From positions 62,001 through 126,000 of the forward strand of contig NZ_JAUSRN010000008.1 of assembly GCF_030811855.1 (NCBI RefSeq): a stretch of DNA of 64,000 nucleotides, given 5' to 3'. The DNA is from Variovorax paradoxus (lineage in GTDB: Bacteria; Pseudomonadota; Gammaproteobacteria; Burkholderiales; Burkholderiaceae_C). Shown here in pieces: positions 16,662 through 29,757 of the stretch. A program made the position numbers and the translations under genes. Positions within the stretch are counted from its first letter, which is position 1, and each line of letters starts with the position of its first letter. The notes under the pieces are model-generated. The model was given only the letters and a program-made list of their open reading frames with translations, made no database searches and was not told the origin of the DNA.

Positions 16662-19097
16662 ATGAACACAAACTTCAGTCGCTTTCGCCTGCGTAGCGTT
16701 GCCGCGGTGGTGGCCAGCGCGCTGGCGGCCACGGCAGCTTGGGCCGTCGAGCCTTTCACGGTGCGCGACATTCGCGTCGAGGGCTTGCAGCGGGTCGAGC
16801 CCGGCACGATCTTCGCATCGCTGCCGCTGCGTGTCGGCGACACCTACAGCGACGAACGCGGCTCGGCTGCCATTCGAGCGCTGTTCGATCTGGGGTTGTT
16901 CAAGGACGTGCGCATCGACGTCAATGGCAACGTGCTGGTGGTGATCGTCGAAGAGCGGCCCACCATCGCCGACGTCGATTTCGTCGGAACCAAGGAATTC
17001 GAAAAGGCCGCGCTCCAGAAGGCGCTGCGCGAAGTGGGCCTGGCGGATGGCCGTCCCTACGACAAGGCGCTGGCCGACCGTGCCGAGCAGGAGCTCAAGC
17101 GCCAGTACGTCAGCAAGAACCTCTACAACGCACAGGTCGTGACCACCGTCACGCCCATCGAGCGCAACCGCGTCAACCTCACGTTCACCGTGACCGAGGG
17201 CGACTCCGCCCGCATTCGCGAAGTGCGCGTGGTCGGTAACAAGGCATTCAGCGAATCGACCCTGCTGAGCCTGTTCGACCAGGACAGCGGCGGCTTCATG
17301 AGTTGGTACACCAAGTCCAACCAGTACTCGCGTTCCAAGCTCAACGCCGACCTGGAAACACTGCGCTCGTACTACATCACGCGCGGCTATCTCGAATTCC
17401 GCATCGATTCGACGCAGGTCGCCATTTCGCCGGACCGCCAGGACCTGTCGGTGACCGTCAACATCACCGAAGGCGAAAAGTTCGTGGTGGCGGGCGTCAA
17501 GCTCGACGGCAACTATCTCGGCCGAGAAGAAGAGTTCAAGTCCCTCGTGAGCATCAAGCCCGGCGAGCCCTACAACGGCGAGCAGGTCACCGAAACCACC
17601 AAGGCCTTCACCGACTACTTCGGCACTTTCGGCTATGCGTTCGCGCGCGTGCAGGCACGTCCCGAAATCGATCGCGTCAACAACCGCGTGACGCTGACGC
17701 TGCAGGCCGAGCCTTCGCGCCGCGTTTACGTGCGCCGTGTCGCCGTGGGCGGCAACGCCAAAACGCGCGACGAAGTGATTCGCCGCGAGTTCCGCCAGTT
17801 CGAGGCCTCGTGGTACGACGGCGACAAGATCAAGCTCTCGCGCGACCGCGTAGACCGCCTCGGCTTCTTCACAGAAGTGAACGTCGAAACCCAGGAGATC
17901 CCGGGTTCGCCCGACCAGGTCGACCTGGTTGTCAACGTGAACGAAAAGCCCACTGGCAGCCTTCAGCTTGGTGCTGGCTACTCCAGCGCGGAAAAGGTGG
18001 CTCTCACCTTCGGTATCTCGCAGGAGAATGTCTTCGGTTCGGGCAACTTCCTCGGCGTGCAGGTCAACACCAGCAAGTACAACCGCACGGTGTCGCTGAC
18101 CACCACGGATCCGTACTTCACCAAGGACGGCATCTCGCGCACCATCAGCCTGTACCACACCACCACGCGCCCGTACTCGACCAACGTCGACGGCGACTAC
18201 AAGCTGGTCAACCAGGGGGCCTCGATCCGCTTCGGCGTGCCGTTCAGCGAAGTCGACACCGTATTCTTCGGCGCCGGCCTCGAACGCTATGCGTTCGATC
18301 CGAACACCTCGACCTCGTTCTCGGGCCTCTTCACGCCGGCGTCCTACCTCCGCTACTTCCAGTGCTCCAAGGATGCGACCGGCCTGTTCGTAACCGAGTG
18401 CGCCCAGAAGAGCGTGTGGGGCGTGCCGCTGACCGTCGGCTGGGGCCGTGACAATCGCGACAGCGCGTTGGTTCCGACCACCGGGCGCCTGCAGCGTGCC
18501 AACCTCGAGTTGGGCGTTGGCGGAGACATGCAGTACATCAAGACAAACTACCAGTACCAGCAGTTCTTCGCGATCAACAAGCAATACACCTTCGCAATCA
18601 ATGCGGACGTGGGCTATGCCAAGCCGCTGGGCGGCAAGGTTTACCCGATCTTCAAGAATTTCTACGCCGGTGGCCTGGGTTCGATCCGCGGCTTCGAGCA
18701 AAATTCGCTCGGCCCGCGCGACGTGCCGCTGATTGGCCAGACCGAAGGCGCCGCTCTGGGCGGCACCAAGAAGGCGGTCTTCAATGCCGAACTAAGCACG
18801 CCGTTCCCCGGCGCCGGCAACGACCGTACGCTGCGCCTTTACGGCTTCTTCGACGTCGGCAACGTGTTCGGCTCACGCGCCGAAGGCCTGACCGACGAGC
18901 AGTACAAGGCCCAGAAGAAGCTGCGCGCCTCGGTCGGTTTGGGGATCAGCTGGATTTCGCCGCTGGGTCCGCTGCGTCTTGCCTACGCCTTCCCCATCAA
19001 ATCCCAAAAGGAAGTGGTGGATCCGAATACCGGCTTGATCGTGATCCCGAAGGATAGAATCCAGCGCTTGCAATTCCAGATTGGAACGTCTTTCTAA
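16662..19097 (+). CDS. bamA: Outer membrane protein assembly factor BamA
   Basis: The 811-residue protein has a signal peptide ending near AAWAVEP, five POTRA repeats (about 28-440) and a C-terminal 16-stranded beta barrel of the Omp85 family. The GGLGSIRGFEQNSLGPRD segment is the conserved lid-loop (L6) motif with its RGF triad, and the last residue is phenylalanine after IGTSF, the barrel assembly signal. BamA folds and inserts outer membrane proteins. Stop and start of bamA and skp abut exactly (TAA then ATG). Confidence 0.98.
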   Translation: MNTNFSRFRLRSVAAVVASALAATAAWAVEPFTVRDIRVEGLQRVEPGTIFASLPLRVGDTYSDERGSAAIRALFDLGLFKDVRIDVNGNVLVVIVEERPTIADVDFVGTKEFEKAALQKALREVGLADGRPYDKALADRAEQELKRQYVSKNLYNAQVVTTVTPIERNRVNLTFTVTEGDSARIREVRVVGNKAFSESTLLSLFDQDSGGFMSWYTKSNQYSRSKLNADLETLRSYYITRGYLEFRIDSTQVAISPDRQDLSVTVNITEGEKFVVAGVKLDGNYLGREEEFKSLVSIKPGEPYNGEQVTETTKAFTDYFGTFGYAFARVQARPEIDRVNNRVTLTLQAEPSRRVYVRRVAVGGNAKTRDEVIRREFRQFEASWYDGDKIKLSRDRVDRLGFFTEVNVETQEIPGSPDQVDLVVNVNEKPTGSLQLGAGYSSAEKVALTFGISQENVFGSGNFLGVQVNTSKYNRTVSLTTTDPYFTKDGISRTISLYHTTTRPYSTNVDGDYKLVNQGASIRFGVPFSEVDTVFFGAGLERYAFDPNTSTSFSGLFTPASYLRYFQCSKDATGLFVTECAQKSVWGVPLTVGWGRDNRDSALVPTTGRLQRANLELGVGGDMQYIKTNYQYQQFFAINKQYTFAINADVGYAKPLGGKVYPIFKNFYAGGLGSIRGFEQNSLGPRDVPLIGQTEGAALGGTKKAVFNAELSTPFPGAGNDRTLRLYGFFDVGNVFGSRAEGLTDEQYKAQKKLRASVGLGISWISPLGPLRLAYAFPIKSQKEVVDPNTGLIVIPKDRIQRLQFQIGTSF

Positions 19098-19643
19098 ATG
19101 AAGCATTTGATTCGCGCTGCGGCCGGCGCGTTGTTGATTCCTGTTTTTGCTCTGGTTGCTGCGCCCGCGGCCCAGGCGCAGGAGACCTTTCGCATCGGAT
19201 TCGTGAATCCGGACCGCGTGCTGCGTGAAGCCCAGCCGGCCAAGGCCGCGCAAGCCAAGCTCGAGGCCGAATTTCTCAAGCGCGAGAAAGATCTCACGAC
19301 GCAGGGCGAGGCGCTGAAGACGGCCTCCGAAAAATTCGAGCGCGAGGCGCCCTCCTTGTCGGAAAGCCAGCGTGCTTCGCGCCAGCGGGCGCTGGTCGAC
19401 CAGGACCGCGACTTCCAGCGCCGCCGCCGCGAGTTCCAGGAAGATCTCAACGCGCGCAAGAACGAAGAGCTCCAGCAGGTCTACGAGCGAGCCAACCGCG
19501 TGGTGAAGCAGGTGGCCGAGGCTGAAAAGTACGACGCGATCTTGCAGGAAGCGATCTACATCAATCCCAAGCACGACATCACGGACAAGGTGATCAAGGC
19601 GCTGAACGCCTCGACCCCTTCTTCGGCAACGGGCGGCAAGTAA
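19098..19643 (+). CDS. skp: Periplasmic chaperone Skp/OmpH
   Basis: The 181-residue precursor starts [20 protein letters not shown], a signal peptide with cleavage likely after AQA, followed by [13 protein letters not shown] and a long charged coiled-coil (about 45-140) typical of the jellyfish-shaped Skp trimer. It holds unfolded outer membrane proteins in the periplasm on the way to BamA, whose gene directly precedes it. lpxD follows after 16 bases. Confidence 0.93.
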   Translation: MKHLIRAAAGALLIPVFALVAAPAAQAQETFRIGFVNPDRVLREAQPAKAAQAKLEAEFLKREKDLTTQGEALKTASEKFEREAPSLSESQRASRQRALVDQDRDFQRRRREFQEDLNARKNEELQQVYERANRVVKQVAEAEKYDAILQEAIYINPKHDITDKVIKALNASTPSSATGGK

Positions 19644-19659
19644 CGCCGCAAAAAACGGC

Positions 19660-20637
19660 GTGTCACTGCAGCTCGGAGCCATTGTCAGCGCCCTGGGGGG
19701 CGAGCTCCACGGGGACGCGGCGCTGTCCATCGAGCGGCTTGCGCCGCTCCAGAATGCGCAGCCCGATGCGCTCAGTTTCCTGAGCCATCCCAAATACCAG
19801 CAGGAACTGGCGGCCTCCAAGGCCGCCTGCGTGATCGTCTCGCCCGCCATGCGCGAAGCCGCGGCGGCACGCGGGGCTTACATCGTCGCTCCTGATCCGT
19901 ACCTCTACTTTGCGCGCCTTACGCAGTTGTGGAAGGCGCACCATGCGCGTCCCGAGGCCGACCGCATCCATCCCTCGGCGGTGATCCATCCCGAAGCCCA
20001 CGTGGACGCCACGGCGCGCATCGGCGCCTTGTGCGTGGTGGAGCGGGGCGCACGCATTGGCGCCGGCACGGTGCTGAAGTCGCGCGTGACGATCAGCGAA
20101 GACTGCGTGGTCGGCGAGCGCTGCCTGCTGCACCCCGGCGTGGTGATCGGCGCCGACGGCTTCGGCCTGGCGCCGCACCAGGGGGCGTGGGTCAAGATCG
20201 AGCAGCTGGGGGCGGTGCGCATCGGCAACGATGTCGAGATTGGCGCCAACACCTGCATCGACCGCGGCGCGCTCGACGACACCGTCATCGAAGACGGGGT
20301 CAAGCTCGACAACCTGATCCAGATCGGCCACAACGTGCGCGTCGGCAAGCACACCGCCATGGCGGGCTGCGTGGGCGTGGCGGGCAGCGCCACCATCGGC
20401 GCGCACTGCACCTTTGGCGGCGGCGCTATCGTGCTGGGCCATCTCACGGTGGCCGACGGCGTTCATGTGTCTGCCGCCACGGTGGTCACGCGCTCGATCC
20501 ACAAGGCCGGCCAGTACACCGGCATGTTCCCCATCGACGACAATGCGAGCTGGGAAAAAAATGCTGCAACGCTCAAGCAGTTGCACAGCCTGCGCGAACG
20601 ACTGAAGGCGCTGGAGAAGGCCCCCCAGAAAAAGTGA
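19660..20637 (+). CDS. lpxD: UDP-3-O-(3-hydroxyacyl)glucosamine N-acyltransferase
   Basis: The 325-residue enzyme adds the second hydroxyacyl chain to UDP-3-O-acylglucosamine in lipid A synthesis. It has an N-terminal uridine-binding domain (about 1-100), a left-handed parallel beta helix built of hexapeptide repeats (about 105-290), and a C-terminal helix. The catalytic histidine lies in [15 protein letters not shown]. The start is a GTG at 19660 ([14 protein letters not shown]). No strong ribosome-binding site is seen before it, so coupling to skp is likely. Confidence 0.96.
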   Translation: MSLQLGAIVSALGGELHGDAALSIERLAPLQNAQPDALSFLSHPKYQQELAASKAACVIVSPAMREAAAARGAYIVAPDPYLYFARLTQLWKAHHARPEADRIHPSAVIHPEAHVDATARIGALCVVERGARIGAGTVLKSRVTISEDCVVGERCLLHPGVVIGADGFGLAPHQGAWVKIEQLGAVRIGNDVEIGANTCIDRGALDDTVIEDGVKLDNLIQIGHNVRVGKHTAMAGCVGVAGSATIGAHCTFGGGAIVLGHLTVADGVHVSAATVVTRSIHKAGQYTGMFPIDDNASWEKNAATLKQLHSLRERLKALEKAPQKK

Positions 20638-20660
20638 AGACGATGCAGGAACAGAAAATC

Positions 20661-21110
20661 ATGACGACGACGCTCGATATCCATCAAATCCTCAAGCTGC
20701 TGCCCCACCGCTACCCGTTCCTGCTGGTGGATCGCGTGCTGGACATGGAAAAGGGCAAGCGCATCACGGCGCTCAAGAACGTGACGATGAACGAGCCGTT
20801 CTTCAACGGCCACTTTCCTCACCGCCCAGTCATGCCGGGCGTGCTGATGCTCGAAGCGATGGCGCAGGCCGCGGCGCTGCTGTCGTTCCATTCGCTGGAC
20901 ATCGTGCCCGACGACAACACCGTGTACTACTTCGCGGCCATCGACGGTGCACGCTTCAAGCGCCCCGTGGAGCCCGGCGACCAGCTCACGCTCGAGGTTG
21001 AAATCGAGCGCATGAAAGCCGGCATTTCGAAGTTCAAGGGCCGCGCCCGCGTCGGCAGCGAACTCGCCTGCGAGGCCACGCTGATGTGCGCCATGCGCCA
21101 GATCAACTGA
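20661..21110 (+). CDS. fabZ: 3-hydroxyacyl-ACP dehydratase FabZ
   Basis: The 149-residue hot-dog-fold enzyme dehydrates 3-hydroxyacyl-ACP in fatty acid synthesis and competes with LpxA/LpxD for the 3-hydroxy substrate. The catalytic His is in [12 protein letters not shown] (H51) and the Glu in LEAMAQ (E65). The ATG at 20661 was chosen because GCAGGA lies about ten bases before it and [20 protein letters not shown] aligns with the usual N-terminus. Another ATG at 20643 would add six residues. lpxA follows after 23 bases. Confidence 0.95.
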   Translation: MTTTLDIHQILKLLPHRYPFLLVDRVLDMEKGKRITALKNVTMNEPFFNGHFPHRPVMPGVLMLEAMAQAAALLSFHSLDIVPDDNTVYYFAAIDGARFKRPVEPGDQLTLEVEIERMKAGISKFKGRARVGSELACEATLMCAMRQIN

Positions 21111-21133
21111 TCTCGCGGCAGTTACAACAAGGC

Positions 21134-21922
21134 ATGACGCAGGTTCATTCGACGGCGCTCATCGATCCGAAGGCAGAGCTCGACGCCTCGGTTTCGGTGG
21201 GGCCCTACACCATCATCGGCCCGCACGTGCGGGTGGGTGCCGGCACGACCATTGGCGCGCATTGCGTGATCGAGGGCCGCACCACCATCGGCCGCGACAA
21301 CCGGATCTTCCAGTTTTCGTCGATTGGCGCAGTGCCGCAGGACAAGAAGTACGCCGGCGAGCCGACCGAACTGGTCATTGGCGACCGCAACGTCATCCGC
21401 GAGTTCTGCACCTTCAACCTCGGCGTGCCCGGGGCGGGCGGCATCACGCGCGTGGGCAACGACAACTGGATCATGGCGTACACGCACATCGCGCACGACT
21501 GCCGTGTCGATGACCACACCACGCTCGCCAACAACACCACGCTGGCCGGCCACGTGCACCTGGCCGACTGGGTCACCATCGGCGGGCTGACCGGCATTCA
21601 CCAGTTCGTCTCGATCGGTGCGCACGCGATGGTCGGCTTTGCCAGTGCCGTGTCGCAAGACGTGCCTCCCTTCATGCTGGTGGACGGCAATCCTCTGGCG
21701 GTGCGCGGTTTCAACCTGGTCGGCCTGCGCCGCCGCGATTTTTCCGCCCCGCGCCTGGCCGCGGTCAAGCAGATGCATCGCCTGCTGTACCGGCAGGGCA
21801 AGACGCTCGAAGAGGCGCGCGCCGAAATCTCCGCGCTGGCGAACGACACGCCCGAGGCGGCCGAGGATGTGGCGCTGATGGAGCGCTTCCTGGCCAATTC
21901 GACGCGCGGCATCGCGCGTTGA
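21134..21922 (+). CDS. lpxA: UDP-N-acetylglucosamine O-acyltransferase
   Basis: The 262-residue protein, the same length as E. coli LpxA, catalyses the first committed step of lipid A synthesis. It has hexapeptide-repeat sequence ([20 protein letters not shown]...) forming a left-handed beta helix, and the catalytic histidine in [15 protein letters not shown] helical C-terminal domain starts near RRRDFS. The start ATG at 21134 follows an AAGG close by. It lies in the fixed order lpxD-fabZ-lpxA-lpxB. Confidence 0.97.
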   Translation: MTQVHSTALIDPKAELDASVSVGPYTIIGPHVRVGAGTTIGAHCVIEGRTTIGRDNRIFQFSSIGAVPQDKKYAGEPTELVIGDRNVIREFCTFNLGVPGAGGITRVGNDNWIMAYTHIAHDCRVDDHTTLANNTTLAGHVHLADWVTIGGLTGIHQFVSIGAHAMVGFASAVSQDVPPFMLVDGNPLAVRGFNLVGLRRRDFSAPRLAAVKQMHRLLYRQGKTLEEARAEISALANDTPEAAEDVALMERFLANSTRGIAR

Positions 21923-21935
21923 ACTAGCTGCCGGC

Positions 21936-23084
21936 ATGGGCAAGGACGAACAGCGGCGGTTCGCGCTGGTGGCGGGCGAAGCGTCCGGCGACCTGCTCGC
22001 CGGCCTTCTTCTCGATGGCCTGCAGACGCGCTGGCCGTCGCTGCAGACGGTGGGTATCGGCGGGCCACGCATGCTCGCGCATGGCCTGCAGAGCTGGTGG
22101 CCGCAAGAAAAACTGGCGGTGCGCGGCTACATCGAGGTGCTGCGCCACTATGCCGAGATTGCCGGCATCCGCCGCCAGCTCAAGGCGCGGCTGCTTCGCG
22201 AATGGCCCGAACTCTTCATCGGCGTGGACGCCCCTGATTTCAACCTCGATCTCGAGGCGGGATTGCGCGGCCGCGGCATGAAGACGGTGCACTTCGTCTG
22301 TCCCTCGATCTGGGCCTGGCGCCCGGACCGCATCGAAAAGATCCGCGCCGCGGCCGACCACGTGCTGTGCATCTTTCCGTTCGAGCCCGCGCTGCTGGCA
22401 GAGCACGGCGTGCAGGGCAGCTACGTTGGGCATCCGCTGGCCAACGTGATTCCCATGGCGCCTGACCGCGCCGCGGCCCGCTCGGCGCTGGGCTTGGCAC
22501 CGGATGCGGAGGTCGTCGCCTTGCTGCCCGGCAGCCGCCGGTCGGAGGTGCGTTACCTGGCTGCCCGGTTTTTCGCCGCCGCCGCGCAAATGCTGAAGAC
22601 AAGGCCCGCGCTCCGGTTTGTCGCGCCCATCTTGCCGGGCCTGCGTGTCGAGGTGGAAGCCTTGCTGCAGGCCAGCGGCATCGCTGACCGCGTGATGCTG
22701 CTCGACGGCCAGTCGCACGCCGCGCTGACGGCCTGCGACGTTACGCTGATCGCCAGCGGAACCGCCACGCTCGAGGCGGCATTGTTCAAGCGCCCGATGG
22801 TCATTGCCTACAACATGAACGCGCTGTCGTGGCGCCTCATGCAGCGCAAGCAGCTTCAGCCCTGGGTGGGACTGCCCAATATCCTGTCGCGCGAGTTTGT
22901 GGTGCCAGAGCTGCTGCAGGATGCGGCCACGCCGGAGGCGCTGGCCCATGCCACGCTCGCCTGGCTCGACGCGCCTGAAAAGACGCAGGCGCTGCAACAA
23001 AAATTTTCAGAGCTGCACGTGCAACTGCAGCGCGATACGCCGACACTTTGCGCAGATGCGATCCAGAAAGTTCTTGAAGGCTGA
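21936..23084 (+). CDS. lpxB: Lipid-A-disaccharide synthase
   Basis: The 382-residue GT19 glycosyltransferase joins UDP-2,3-diacylglucosamine and lipid X. Conserved segments include [12 protein letters not shown] at the N-terminus, [26 protein letters not shown] and the donor-binding [11 protein letters not shown] and [13 protein letters not shown]. The ATG at 21936 lies 13 bases after the lpxA stop. The 3' end overlaps the longest reading of rnhB by 29 bases. Confidence 0.96.
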   Translation: MGKDEQRRFALVAGEASGDLLAGLLLDGLQTRWPSLQTVGIGGPRMLAHGLQSWWPQEKLAVRGYIEVLRHYAEIAGIRRQLKARLLREWPELFIGVDAPDFNLDLEAGLRGRGMKTVHFVCPSIWAWRPDRIEKIRAAADHVLCIFPFEPALLAEHGVQGSYVGHPLANVIPMAPDRAAARSALGLAPDAEVVALLPGSRRSEVRYLAARFFAAAAQMLKTRPALRFVAPILPGLRVEVEALLQASGIADRVMLLDGQSHAALTACDVTLIASGTATLEAALFKRPMVIAYNMNALSWRLMQRKQLQPWVGLPNILSREFVVPELLQDAATPEALAHATLAWLDAPEKTQALQQKFSELHVQLQRDTPTLCADAIQKVLEG

Positions 23085-23778
23085 GCAGGCTGCCCTCGTG
23101 TGGGACGCTCCGGGCCTCGTTGCAGGCGTGGACGAGGCGGGCCGCGGTCCGCTGGCCGGGCCGGTGGTCGCAGCAGCCGTCATCCTGGACGACAAGCGCC
23201 CGATCCGGGGCCTCGCCGATTCCAAGACGCTCACGCCGCTGCAGCGGGAACGCCTGAACGACCAGATCCTGGCCAAGGCGCTGTGCTGCTCGGTGGCGCA
23301 GGCCAGCGTGGAAGAAATCGACACCCACAACATCCTGCAGGCCACCATGATCGCAATGCGCCGCGCGGTCGAGGGCCTGCGCTTGAAGCCTGCCAAGGTG
23401 CTGGTCGACGGCAACCGCCTGCCGACGCTCGATGTGCTGGCCGAAGCCATCGTCAACGGGGATGCCCGAATCAAGGCAATTTCCGCTGCATCGATTCTTG
23501 CCAAGGTCCATCGCGACCGCCTGTGCCAGCAGCTGCACGTCGAGTTCCCCCTTTACGGATTTGCCGGCCACAAGGGCTATGGCACGCCGGAGCACCTGGA
23601 GGCGCTGTTGCGCCACGGGGCATGCGTTCATCACCGCAGGTCGTTCAGTCCGGTGGCTGCGGCGCTGGCGCGCACGATGGGCGACGCCGCCGCGCTGGAC
23701 GTAACCGCCGCCCTGCCGACGCCGGCACTGATTGCAACGGTCGAAACCGTGCATCTCGACCTGCGCGCCGAGCCCTGA
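23056..23778 (+). CDS. rnhB: Ribonuclease HII
   Basis: RNase HII cleaves RNA in RNA-DNA hybrids and single ribonucleotides in DNA. The acidic site is complete: DEAGRGP (metal-binding Asp-Glu), [20 protein letters not shown], and HKGYGT with HHRRSF near the C-terminus. The longest reading from ATG 23056 ([11 protein letters not shown]) gives 240 residues and overlaps lpxB. A GTG at 23098, eight bases after GAGCAGG, would give a 226-residue protein starting [14 protein letters not shown] and is equally credible. A C-terminal extension of about 30 residues goes beyond the E. coli length. Confidence 0.94.
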   Translation: MRSRKFLKAEQAALVWDAPGLVAGVDEAGRGPLAGPVVAAAVILDDKRPIRGLADSKTLTPLQRERLNDQILAKALCCSVAQASVEEIDTHNILQATMIAMRRAVEGLRLKPAKVLVDGNRLPTLDVLAEAIVNGDARIKAISAASILAKVHRDRLCQQLHVEFPLYGFAGHKGYGTPEHLEALLRHGACVHHRRSFSPVAAALARTMGDAAALDVTAALPTPALIATVETVHLDLRAEP

Positions 23779-23786
23779 GCCGCCAA

Positions 23787-24581
23787 ATGACCACTCCCGA
23801 CGGCGTGAGCCACATCAGCTCGCGCGACAACCCGCTGCTCAAGGACTTGCGCAAGCTGGCCCAGGACCCGGGCGCCTACCGCAAGCTCGGTCGCGTGTGG
23901 CTCGAAGGCGACCATCTCTGCCGCGCAGCGCTCGAGCGGGGGGTCAAGCCCGCCATCGCCATTTTTTCGGAGACTTATTGGCCATCAGCTCCCGTCGAGT
24001 GGTCGAATGCTGCTACTAAAACGATAGTTGTTGCCGACGAACTTCTGCGTGCTGCCAGCGGGCTGGAATCGCCGGCCCTCATGGGATTCGTGCTTGAACT
24101 GCCTTCCCGGCCCGCGCTGCTACCCGACGCGCCGAGTGTCGTGCTCGACCGGCTGCAAGATGCCGGCAATGCCGGATCCATCCTGCGCAGCGCGGCCGCT
24201 TTCGGGTTCAAGCAGGTGATCGCGCTCAAGGGCACGGCCGCGCTGTGGGCGCCGAAGGTGCTGCGTGCGGGCATGGGCGCGCACTTTGGCCTCCGGCTGA
24301 TCGAAGGCGTCGAGGCCGACGCGCTCGACGAGCTGAAGGTGCCGCTGGTGGCCACCAGTTCTCATCGGGGCGAATGGCTGCACCAGGCGCGCCTGCCAAA
24401 CCCGTGCGCCTGGCTGATGGGCCACGAGGGGCAGGGCGTTTCGCCGGCCCTCGAAGCGCGGGCCACGCACCACATCCGCATTGCGCAGCCGGGAGGCGAG
24501 GAATCGCTGAACGTGGCCGCCGCGGCGGCCATCTGCCTGCACGCGAGCGGCGCGGCCGGGCTGGCGCACGCCCTTTCCTGA
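23787..24581 (+). CDS. TrmH/SpoU family RNA 2'-O-methyltransferase
   Basis: The 264-residue product has an N-terminal substrate-binding domain (NPLLKDLRKLAQDPGAYRKLG) and a C-terminal SpoU methyltransferase knot with the three family motifs: VVLDRLQDAGNAGSILRSAA, WLMGHEGQGVS, and IAQPGGEESLNVAAAAAI. It transfers a methyl group from SAM to a ribose 2'-OH in rRNA or tRNA. Which nucleotide cannot be told from sequence. The ATG at 23787 lies eight bases after the rnhB stop. It is the last gene of the long plus-strand cluster. Confidence 0.9.
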   Translation: MTTPDGVSHISSRDNPLLKDLRKLAQDPGAYRKLGRVWLEGDHLCRAALERGVKPAIAIFSETYWPSAPVEWSNAATKTIVVADELLRAASGLESPALMGFVLELPSRPALLPDAPSVVLDRLQDAGNAGSILRSAAAFGFKQVIALKGTAALWAPKVLRAGMGAHFGLRLIEGVEADALDELKVPLVATSSHRGEWLHQARLPNPCAWLMGHEGQGVSPALEARATHHIRIAQPGGEESLNVAAAAAICLHASGAAGLAHALS

Positions 24582-24742
24582 TTTGGCGATGCCGTAAAGG
24601 CATGAGCGGCGTATGTTTTACGGCGCTGCAAGGCGGGAGAGCGGTGCCGCCGAGCTACAATCGGGGGCTTACTCGCAATAGCGTCGCCCGGCCGCCTTTA
24701 ACGCCAAAATCCCCTTAAGCAGCAGTCCGCAGGCAACGCGCC

Positions 24743-24779
24743 TGGGGCTCCGGGCGACCGTAACCATCCGGAGAACCCA
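24743..24779 (+). promoter_or_regulatory. Hairpin covering the carA ribosome-binding site
   Basis: CTCCGG (24748-24753) can pair with CCGGAG (24768-24773), which is the carA Shine-Dalgarno sequence. TGGG (24743-24746) can pair with CCCA (24776-24779), directly before the GTG. The ten base pairs would hide the translation start. A TACAAT at 24656-24661 may be the -10 of the promoter. The regulatory meaning is inference. Confidence 0.4.
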
Positions 24780-25949
24780 GTGCTTTTGTCTCTCAAGGGA
24801 AGTTTCCCGCCCGCCATCCTGGCGCTCGCAGACGGCACGGTCTTTCAAGGCAATTCGATCGGAGCCACCGGCTCCACGACCGGTGAAGTGGTGTTCAACA
24901 CCTCCATGACCGGTTACCAGGAAATCCTCACCGACCCGAGTTATTGCCAGCAGATCGTGACCCTCACGTATCCGCACATCGGCAACTACGGCGTCAACGG
25001 GGAAGACATCGAAGCCGACAAGATCCATGCCGCTGGCCTGATCATCAAAGACCTGCCACTCGTCGCATCCAATTTCCGCAAGACGGCCACGCTGAGCGAA
25101 TACCTCGTGGCCGGCAAGACGGTGGCCATCGCGAACATCGACACCCGCAAGCTGACCCGCCACCTGCGCACCCATGGCGCGCAGAACGGCTGCATCCTGG
25201 GCCTCGCCGCGGGTGAGGCGGTCACGCAGGCGCTGATCGACAAGGCCATCGCCGCCGCCAAGGGGGCGCCCAACATGGCCGGGCTCGATCTGGCCAAGGT
25301 CGTGTCGGTGAAGCAAACCTATGAGTGGACCGAAACCGAGTGGAAGCTGGGCGCGGGCTACGGCGTGCAGATCACGCCCAGGTTCCACGTCGTGGCGTTC
25401 GACTACGGCGTCAAGAAGAACATCCTGCGCATGATCGCGCAGCGCGGCGCCCGCATCACTGTGGTGCCGGCGCAAACGCCTGCCGCGGACGTGCTAAAGC
25501 TCAAGCCCGATGGCATCTTCCTGGCCAACGGCCCGGGCGACCCGGAGCCTTGCGACTACGCCATCAGCGCGGTCAAGGAACTCATCGAGACCGGCATTCC
25601 CACCTTCGGCATCTGCCTGGGCCACCAGATCATGGCGCTGGCCTCGGGTGCGAAGACCTTCAAGATGAAGTTCGGCCACCACGGCGCGAACCATCCGGTA
25701 AAAGACCTGGACAACGGCCGTGTGAGCATCACGAGCCAGAACCACGGCTTTGCGGTCGACGAGAAGTCGCTGCCGGCCAACTTGCGCGCCACCCACATCA
25801 GCCTGTTCGACAACACGCTGCAGGGCCTCGCCCGCACCGACAAGCCGGCGTTCTGCTTCCAGGGCCACCCTGAAGCCTCGCCCGGCCCGCACGACATCGG
25901 CTACCTGTTCGACCGCTTCACCGCGCTCATGGAGCAGGCACGTGGCTGA
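24780..25949 (+). CDS. carA: Carbamoyl-phosphate synthase small subunit (glutaminase)
   Basis: The 389-residue subunit hydrolyses glutamine and channels ammonia to CarB for carbamoyl phosphate, used in pyrimidine and arginine synthesis. The N-terminal CPSase small-chain domain has [20 protein letters not shown], and the C-terminal class I amidotransferase has the nucleophile cysteine in [14 protein letters not shown] and the histidine in [13 protein letters not shown]. It starts with GTG at 24780, six bases after CCGGAG. Its stop overlaps the next gene by eight bases. Confidence 0.97.
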   Translation: MLLSLKGSFPPAILALADGTVFQGNSIGATGSTTGEVVFNTSMTGYQEILTDPSYCQQIVTLTYPHIGNYGVNGEDIEADKIHAAGLIIKDLPLVASNFRKTATLSEYLVAGKTVAIANIDTRKLTRHLRTHGAQNGCILGLAAGEAVTQALIDKAIAAAKGAPNMAGLDLAKVVSVKQTYEWTETEWKLGAGYGVQITPRFHVVAFDYGVKKNILRMIAQRGARITVVPAQTPAADVLKLKPDGIFLANGPGDPEPCDYAISAVKELIETGIPTFGICLGHQIMALASGAKTFKMKFGHHGANHPVKDLDNGRVSITSQNHGFAVDEKSLPANLRATHISLFDNTLQGLARTDKPAFCFQGHPEASPGPHDIGYLFDRFTALMEQARG

Positions 25950-26499
25950 TGCACCCGCGGTGCTCGACGCTTCGGTCATCGCCGCCTTGCGCGATGCCGA
26001 GGGCAAGATCTACGCGCTGCGCGGCCTCAAGGTCATGCTGGCGCAGGACCTTGCCGCGCTCTATGGCGTCGAGACCCGGGTGCTGTTGCAGGCCATGCGC
26101 CGCAACCTCGATCGCTTTCCGGCGGATTTCGCCTTCACGCTGGAGAACCAGGACCTCGAGAATTTGAAATCACAACTTGTGATCTCAAAACCCGAGAAGC
26201 CGGGCTCGGGCGGTGCGCGCTACCGAAGCGTGGCGTTCACCGAACAGGGCGTGGCCATGTTGTCGAGCGTGCTGCGCAGCGAACGCGCCGTGGCCGTCAA
26301 CATCGAGATCATGCGTACCTTCGTCAAGCTGCGCAGCATGCTGTCGGAGCACGCCGATCTCAAGCGCAAGCTGAACGCGCTGGAACAGCGATACGACCAG
26401 AACTTTCGCGATGTATTCAACGCGATCCATCAACTGATGGATGAGCCGAAGCCGGGCGCCTACAGCGGCCGCGGCATCGGTTTCACCAAGGACAAATAA
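25942..26499 (+). CDS. ORF6N-domain protein inserted between carA and carB
   Basis: The 185-residue product has a textbook ORF6N domain at about residues 15-115: [42 protein letters not shown], and [25 protein letters not shown] helical segment follows ([23 protein letters not shown]) and an IGF-containing tail. ORF6N is a DNA-binding domain related to KilA-N, found in phage antirepressors and in many chromosomal genes of unknown role. The GTG start at 25942 lies seven bases after GGAG and overlaps the carA end. carB starts two bases after its stop, so it is translated as part of the carAB operon. Confidence 0.88.
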   Translation: MADAPAVLDASVIAALRDAEGKIYALRGLKVMLAQDLAALYGVETRVLLQAMRRNLDRFPADFAFTLENQDLENLKSQLVISKPEKPGSGGARYRSVAFTEQGVAMLSSVLRSERAVAVNIEIMRTFVKLRSMLSEHADLKRKLNALEQRYDQNFRDVFNAIHQLMDEPKPGAYSGRGIGFTKDK

Positions 26500-26500
26500 G

Positions 26501-29749
<3,249 letters not shown>

Positions 29750-29757
29750 GCGCCGCC

